Assembly: GCF_029784135.1 (NCBI RefSeq)
Contig: NC_073745.1
Location: forward strand, 45,429,521 to 45,493,520
From: Toxorhynchites rutilus septentrionalis
Taxonomy: Eukaryota; Arthropoda; Insecta; Diptera; Culicidae
Length of the DNA stretch: 64,000 nucleotides
Direction of reading: 5' to 3'
How positions within the stretch are numbered: position 1 is the first letter of the stretch; the number at the start of each line of letters is the position of its first letter. The translations under genes and the position numbers were made by a program. The notes beneath the pieces are model-generated. The model did not search any database. It was not told the DNA's origin and saw nothing but the letters and a program-made list of their open reading frames with translations. This document shows, one piece after another, positions 59,104-64,000 of the stretch.

Positions 59104-60380
59104 GGCTGTCAAAAAAGTCCTGCGGTATCTTTTTAAAATTTTCATTTGTTCATAAAATTAGTTACAACCATCTGTTTTAAGTCATATATGCGCCGTTTTG
59201 TTCGATGACTTGTTCCGAACGAGATGCTAATTTCATAATACCCCTGTTATAGAAGCTCGCTTCCTTATTGGCATAAAACTCGGATAGCCAATTTTCACAA
59301 GCCTCTTTTGTGGCTAACTTCTGACTACCTAGCTCGTTCGCCATGGACAAAAACAGGTGGTAGTCACTTGGTGCAAGGTCCGGACTATACGGCGGATGCA
59401 AAAGAACCTCCCATCCGAGCTCCCGGAGCTTCTGGCGCGTCACCAAAGAAGTGTGGGACCTGGCGTTGTCCTGATGGAAGACAATGCGGCCTCTGTTTAT
59501 CAAAGATAGCCTCTTCTTCATGAGTGCTACCTTCAAGCGGTCCAGTTGTTGGCAGTTCAGGTCCGAATTGAGCGTTTGGCCATAGGGAAGCAGCTCATAA
59601 TAGATTATTCCTTGACAATCCCACCAAACACACAGCAGAACCTTCCTGGCCGTTAATGAGGGCTTGGCCACCGTCTGAGCCGCTTCAGCGGGCTTCGACC
59701 ACAACCGTTTGAGCTTCACGTTGTCGTAAGTGACCCACTTTTCATCGCCAGTCACCATCCGCTTCAGAAACGGGTCGATTTTGTTGCGATTCAGCAGCGA
59801 TTCACATGCGTCGATACGGTCAAAGATGTTTTTTGCGTCAACGTGTGTGGCACCCATACATCGAGCTTCTTTGTGAATCCAAGCTTCTTCAAATGGTTAC
59901 TAACGGTTTGATGACTTATCCCCACCTCTTGGCCGATGCGACTGCTGATACTATGCCGGTCTTTCTCGGCTAATTCAGCGATTTTGTCGCAATTTTCGAC
60001 GACAGGCCTTCCGGAGTGTGGCGCATCTTCGACGACCTCTACACCAGAACGAAAACGTTGAAACCATCGTTGTGCGGTGGAAATGGAAACCCGATACATC
60101 CATAAACTGCACAAATTTTATTGGCAGCTTGAGATGCATTTTTGCCTTTGTCATAGTAGTACTGTAAAATATGTCGGATTTTCTCTTTATTTTGCTCCAT
60201 ATTTGCGACACTATAACTCACGAACGACTTAACCAAACAAAACACTGTCAAGGACTATATTATAGCGCGCAAAAATACCTTTCCAACAAGCTATAGTATG
60301 ACTCGTTACAATGAATACAACTAGAACTACGCGCTTACAACGACACCTCGCGGAAATACCGCAGGACTTTTTTGACTGCC
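59104..60380 (-). mobile_element. DD34D mariner element, defective
   Basis: A 1277-bp element with TIRs GGCTGTCAAAAAAGTCCTGC (left) and GGCAGTCAAAAAAGTCCTGC (inverted at the right), flanked by TA at 59102-59103 and 60381-60382. The size fits a full-length mariner. The enclosed gene has two frameshifts. Confidence 0.92.
59177..60200 (-). pseudogene. Mariner DD34D transposase, frameshifted
   Basis: The minus-strand text starts MEQNKEKIRHILQYYYDKGK, continues after a shift near 60105 with STAQRWFQRFRSGVEVVEDA and GISHQTVSNHLKKLGFTKKL, then after a second shift near 59850 with the catalytic core: VTGDEKWVTYDN (first Asp), FHQDNARSHTS (second Asp), YSPDLAPSDYHLF (third Asp, 34 residues on). WVPH and YSPDLAPSDY are mariner signatures. 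It would total about 341 residues, the usual length. All catalytic residues persist, so decay is recent, but the protein cannot be made in one piece. Confidence 0.9.
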
Positions 60381-60559
60381 TAATATTTAAATTCAAGTTA
60401 TTTGTTGTTCAGAGTAATGAATTAATTCAAGGTTATTCACAGAGATTGATTCTTGATTCTTCATTTTTGTTACTTAGTTTCATCTACTTTGTCTTTATCT
60501 TTTTGTACCAATTTCGTTTTCTTATTTCGTGAATTTGCAGCTTTTTTGCCTTTTTTTTC

Positions 60560-60822
60560 TTTCAATTTTTCATTCATTCTTCCTGCTTCTCCAACTTAGT
60601 TAATGTATGGATTTCTTCTTCTTTCTCTTTTAACTAAGTTTCCTTTTTCATTTCAATCAACTTCTTCGCAGGTTCTACTTCTTTGTACAACATATCCCAG
60701 GATTCGCTTGTGGCGACGGCAGGAGTAACGAGAGACTTACTTTTATCGTGAATCGATGAGTTGCCAGGATACACGGTAACGTGGGGAGGGTTCAACGTAT
60801 AGAAGATCATCCAGTTGCACAT
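60560..60822 (-). pseudogene. Uncertain protein remnant with coiled-coil-like tail
   Basis: The minus-strand frame of 62 codons (ending at 60634) has NPPHVTVYPGNSSIHDKS and SWDMLYKEVEPAKKLIEMKK; after the stop the same frame goes on with LKEKEEEIHTLTKLEKQEE, a charged helix. This could be the C-terminus of a DNA-binding protein of MADF/Myb-like kind or of a transposon accessory protein. I do not recognise it with certainty. Confidence 0.25.
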
Positions 60823-60889
60823 TGTCCACTAATTCAGCTTCCCTCATGTTACGGCTCAGACGGAAAGCTATAAAAACAAACACATCTCG

Positions 60890-61091
60890 ATTTTAATACA
60901 AATAACTTTATTCAAACGCTTCACATATTACACAAAATACTTAACACGAAATACCACACTTCAAACATTTTCCGCAGCAGTAGAACCTGAATGCGCACCT
61001 GTAAAGAAAGAATAATTAGTTTGTTATAAACATATTAATACATATTGTCACTTACCTTTTCATCGTCGTCCACGTATACCCAAACAATCAC
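60890..61091 (-). other. Candidate 3' exons of a small minus-strand transcript
   Basis: On the minus strand a 36-nt segment (61056-61091) is bounded by TTTCAG| and AAAAG|GTAAGT, followed by a 57-nt intron-sized gap and a TTTACAG| acceptor at 60999, then about 100 bases ending in AATAAA (complement of 60907-60912). Two readings are open: one hydrophobic (VRIQVLLLRKMFEVWYFVL) and one Cys-rich starting in the 36-nt exon (MKRCAFRFYCCGKCLKCGIS). The upstream exon is unclear; a weak donor sits near 61142. Confidence 0.3.
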
Positions 61092-61317
61092 CTGAAACGA
61101 TAATTATTTAGAACACATAATTGCACGACACATAATACGACCTTTGAAGACAACACAACAATCAAAACAATCATGTAAACAATAACATCCCAATTGTCAC
61201 GGAATAGGGAACGGGTGGAAACGAACCCGCTATGCAAAGCGTATTGTTTATAGCGAACATTCGAGAAGGAACCCGACCAAAGAATCAATCGCAATTATAG
61301 GCTATTCAAATGACTAT

Positions 61318-61420
61318 GGGCCAATCGTATAAATAGGGCACGAAATGTTCAGAGCAGAAGAGGTGAATGAACTGGAGAGTTTAAAACCTCTATAATTCAT
61401 CACGTTCGTTCATAGCAGGT
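61318..61420 (+). promoter_or_regulatory. Histone-promoter-like fragment
   Basis: GGGCCAATCG and TATAAATAGGG are spaced as CCAAT and TATA boxes. The following GAATGAACTGGAGAGTTTAA and CCTCTATAATTCAT resemble the leader of the right H3 relic (667-715). The next ATG at 61449 opens only 19 codons, not a histone. It is probably a detached promoter piece. Confidence 0.4.
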
Positions 61421-64000
61421 CAGTCTCAAATAAACCACCGATCAGACCATGCCTCTCACGCTAAAGGTCAAGAGTTCATTCTCACTCCCGACATTCTTCA
61501 AAAAATGAAAGTAAAAGTGACGAACCAGCCAAATGAGTTGAAAATCACTATAATACGGATAAAAAAAACAAAAAAAAACCACCGATCAGTATAGGTCAGC
61601 TCTGACTATATTCGATCTCATCATTCAACGGGTAGCCAGTTTATCCCCATTTCAACCTTCTGGAACTCCGCTTGGAACCTATCTGGGCGGATACGAGCGG
61701 ATTCTCTACTCTACTCATCCCACTTCGGAACTCTGCTCAGAAACTATGTGGGTGGAGCCACCTCATATCTATCTGCTGGTCTGTAGTTGAAAAACATGTG
61801 TATTATTTATACAAGCTTTTAAAACATCTACGCTTTCAATCCATAATAAGTCTGAGAACTCACATTGTAGTATCATCAATTCCAACTGTCCGAAATATGA
61901 ATCGCAGAGAAAAAGTTCGATTCAAATTTCGGACAACTTATTTTATATTTTTTTGAAGAATAATTACATTATACTTGATTATTCCCTTGTTGGGTTCGAA
62001 CCACTGCGTCGATTATTTGAACTATTGTGGTAATACTTGATTATGTTATATAATCAACTGCGAAACAAATGCCAAGCAATAACAAAAACTGATAACGATG
62101 ATAAGAACTGATGAAACACGAGAGAAATTAAAATTTTGATGAACGGTTCTACATGGAATTTGGAAAATCGAAAAAAAAATCGATGCCAAATGACTTAAAA
62201 ATGCATAAAACGTGTCGAAAAAAAAATTTCGACCGAAAATAGGCCTTTTGGGACTTAGAGGCGCCTTGAGTAATGCAACCAAAAAAAAATTATCATAGCA
62301 TTTCATCTATACACACGCCAAAATGAGTATACATAATTGAGGGTAATACAATACACTAAAATAATGTATTATAACTGTCCGATAGTTGATTGTTTCTATA
62401 GAGAGCGGCCGTCTTCTCCGGCCTTCCCTTATATAGAAACAGCCACTCTATGCCAAACCGATATAGTGGTTCCCAGATTTTCGTGAAAAGTGGTAGTTTT
62501 GTTCCTTTTCACAAAATAAGACTGGTAATTTTTATTTTTTTTTATTAGAATGCACATTTTCATTTTAGAGTGGTCCAAAAAATTCCAAATCTATATCGGC
62601 CCAGTAGTTCAAAAGTTATGATTTAAAAAAGAGTTATTTTTAGGTAAAAGTTAGTTAAAAGTCATTTTTGGGAAAAAGAGAAAAAAGTAGATTTTTTCGG
62701 ACCGCCCTAAAATAGGAATGGGCACCCTAATAAAAGCATTACGGGTCTAATATATTTCGATAAGAATTAAAACTGCCACAATTATAAAAAAAAAAAAAAA
62801 CGGGTAACTGTTCTAGTTGCGATATAGTTTATTAATCTAGACAATACTTGTGCACAAAATTTTAGTTATTAATCGAGGCAATTTCTAGTGACAATAATGT
62901 GCGTGACTGGAACGGCTGTTCTGGTGAAAACTCGTAGTGTCTAGATATGGATTATACAGTCGAAACGAATTTATAATTAACATGTGTCACATGGTTCGAT
63001 TATCTGTAGATACGTGTTTTTGGAAAAGTTTGTGTTTGGAATCGCGTTCTGATCGAAATGTGGCGCGCGTTTTGAGCGTTGTCACATTCATTTGTTATCA
63101 GTTGCAAACACCGCATGCAAAATGCAACACAGATTATTATTTTCGTAGAATAAATATTTGAAGAAACCAATCGACTCAGTGTCACAACCTTAGTTACTAG
63201 TCCGCAAAATGTAATGGACGGCGTCGTCGAGTGAACGTTCAATTTTAAGGGATCCTCCCTCGTGGAATTAATTTCGAAAATTAGAATTCGCTGCCCCCAA
63301 AATGCTAATTGGAAGCTCAAACACAATCTCCGGAGCTGTTGACAAAGGAGCGCACCTACCACGCGAAAGCCGTCACGCATCCATCTGTACCAGTTCCCAC
63401 CGCGCCCCGTAGCTTGCTGGCGCCAATACCGATCGGGCGGTCAATCGACAGACCCACCAAGCGTTGATGCTTCTGCTGACTGTCGACTGTGTGTTCAGCA
63501 TCCAATTAACTGTGACAATACGGACGGACGTCGTTACACAATCCCAGGACCTGTGGAAAGCAATCGAACGAACAGAGGACCCTGGGCGATCTCTGGGCGC
63601 GTTTGGGCGTGTGCTTCTGTGGGTGCATACAAATTAGGAAAGAATATCCCTGCTTCCCGGTGTGCTTATTTTCCTCCCAACCTCCGCGGTTCGCGATTCT
63701 TACCACCGATGGTGGAAATGTCGTTCGGTTAATTAAACGAGACTCGATTGATTCTCCGAGGCGGAGAACTCTAAACCGCCAGCAGCTGAAATCACACGCC
63801 GCTCTCGAGGAGTGATTTATTCAGGAAAAAACTGCCACTAAATTATATTGACACCGTTTTAATTATTAACAAAAAAGTGTGTATCTCGTTATAGAGATCA
63901 AATGGAACGAGGGAAACGACGCACACGCTCGAGGTCGGAACATTTCTATTGAATTAATTTAAATTTACACTGGAGTGCAGGCTGCGCGTTAGTTACATTA
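61421..64000. other. Unassigned DNA at the right end
   Basis: There is no gene I can support. Text at 62460-62760 (for example GGACCGCCCTAAAATAGGAA, GGGCACCC) looks like an old interspersed repeat. The part from 63180 to 63800 is of balanced composition and might be host non-coding sequence. A GC-rich hairpin is at 62392-62440. Confidence 0.4.
62392..62440. other. Short hairpin
   Basis: GTTTCTATA and TATAGAAAC pair at the ends, and GGCCG with CGGCC inside, giving an interrupted stem of about 14 bp over 49 bases. It may be the fused ends of a repeat. It is too short for a typical insect pre-miRNA. Confidence 0.35.

Overview
The window reads as repeat-rich nuclear DNA of an insect, most likely a culicine mosquito. 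I base this on an I/Loner-type LINE, an ITmD37E transposon, a DD34D mariner, histone H3 fragments with metazoan 3' stem-loops, short GT-AG introns and AT-rich spacers. The species cannot be fixed from this sequence. Nothing bacterial or viral in gene organisation is visible.

Left edge (1-2557): a head-to-head inverted pair of histone H3 pseudogenes with promoters and 3' stem-loops, then AT-rich repeat DNA that ends in the terminus of a mosquito-type repeat family (called X/Y here).

Central array (2558-47118): two near-identical copies of a segment 25.2 kb apart (2558-21616 matches 27799-46870). The ground state is a tandem array of a roughly 3.3 kb unit. Each unit carries an intronless gene for an ALY/REF1-like mRNA-export adaptor, with three copies at 20404 (broken), 25680 and 45636 (both open, 295 aa). 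Transposable elements have been nested into this array. A full-length LINE (26792-40478) sits just downstream of Ref1 copy B. A Ty3/gypsy-type LTR retrotransposon (27431-35024, 250-bp LTRs, 5-bp target duplication AGGAG) is inserted in frame-preserving position inside LINE ORF1. The left array copy keeps a gypsy element cut at its 5' side (2558-9791) and the 3' part of the same LINE (9792-15245). Four related 0.9-1.3 kb X/Y elements lie at unit junctions in alternating orientation, and a 490-bp hAT MITE with a clean 8-bp target duplication is present in two of three units.

The gypsy element is unusual. Gag and Pol are separated by a roughly 200-bp sequence with splice donor and acceptor in phase 0, mostly a TA microsatellite, so splicing would fuse gag to pol. 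A second likely intron of 2.2 kb covers the leader and a hairpin-prone minisatellite. Both copies share one frameshift inside the integrase.

Right part (47119-64000): AT-rich spacer, an X/Y-family end, a decayed hAT transposase, a 558-bp Tc1/mariner-type deletion derivative, a complete ITmD37E (DD37E) transposon with intact TIRs and open transposase (56624-57921), a frameshifted DD34D mariner (59104-60380), weak signs of a small spliced minus-strand transcript (about 60890-61091), a histone-promoter-like fragment (about 61320-61420), and otherwise unassigned DNA.
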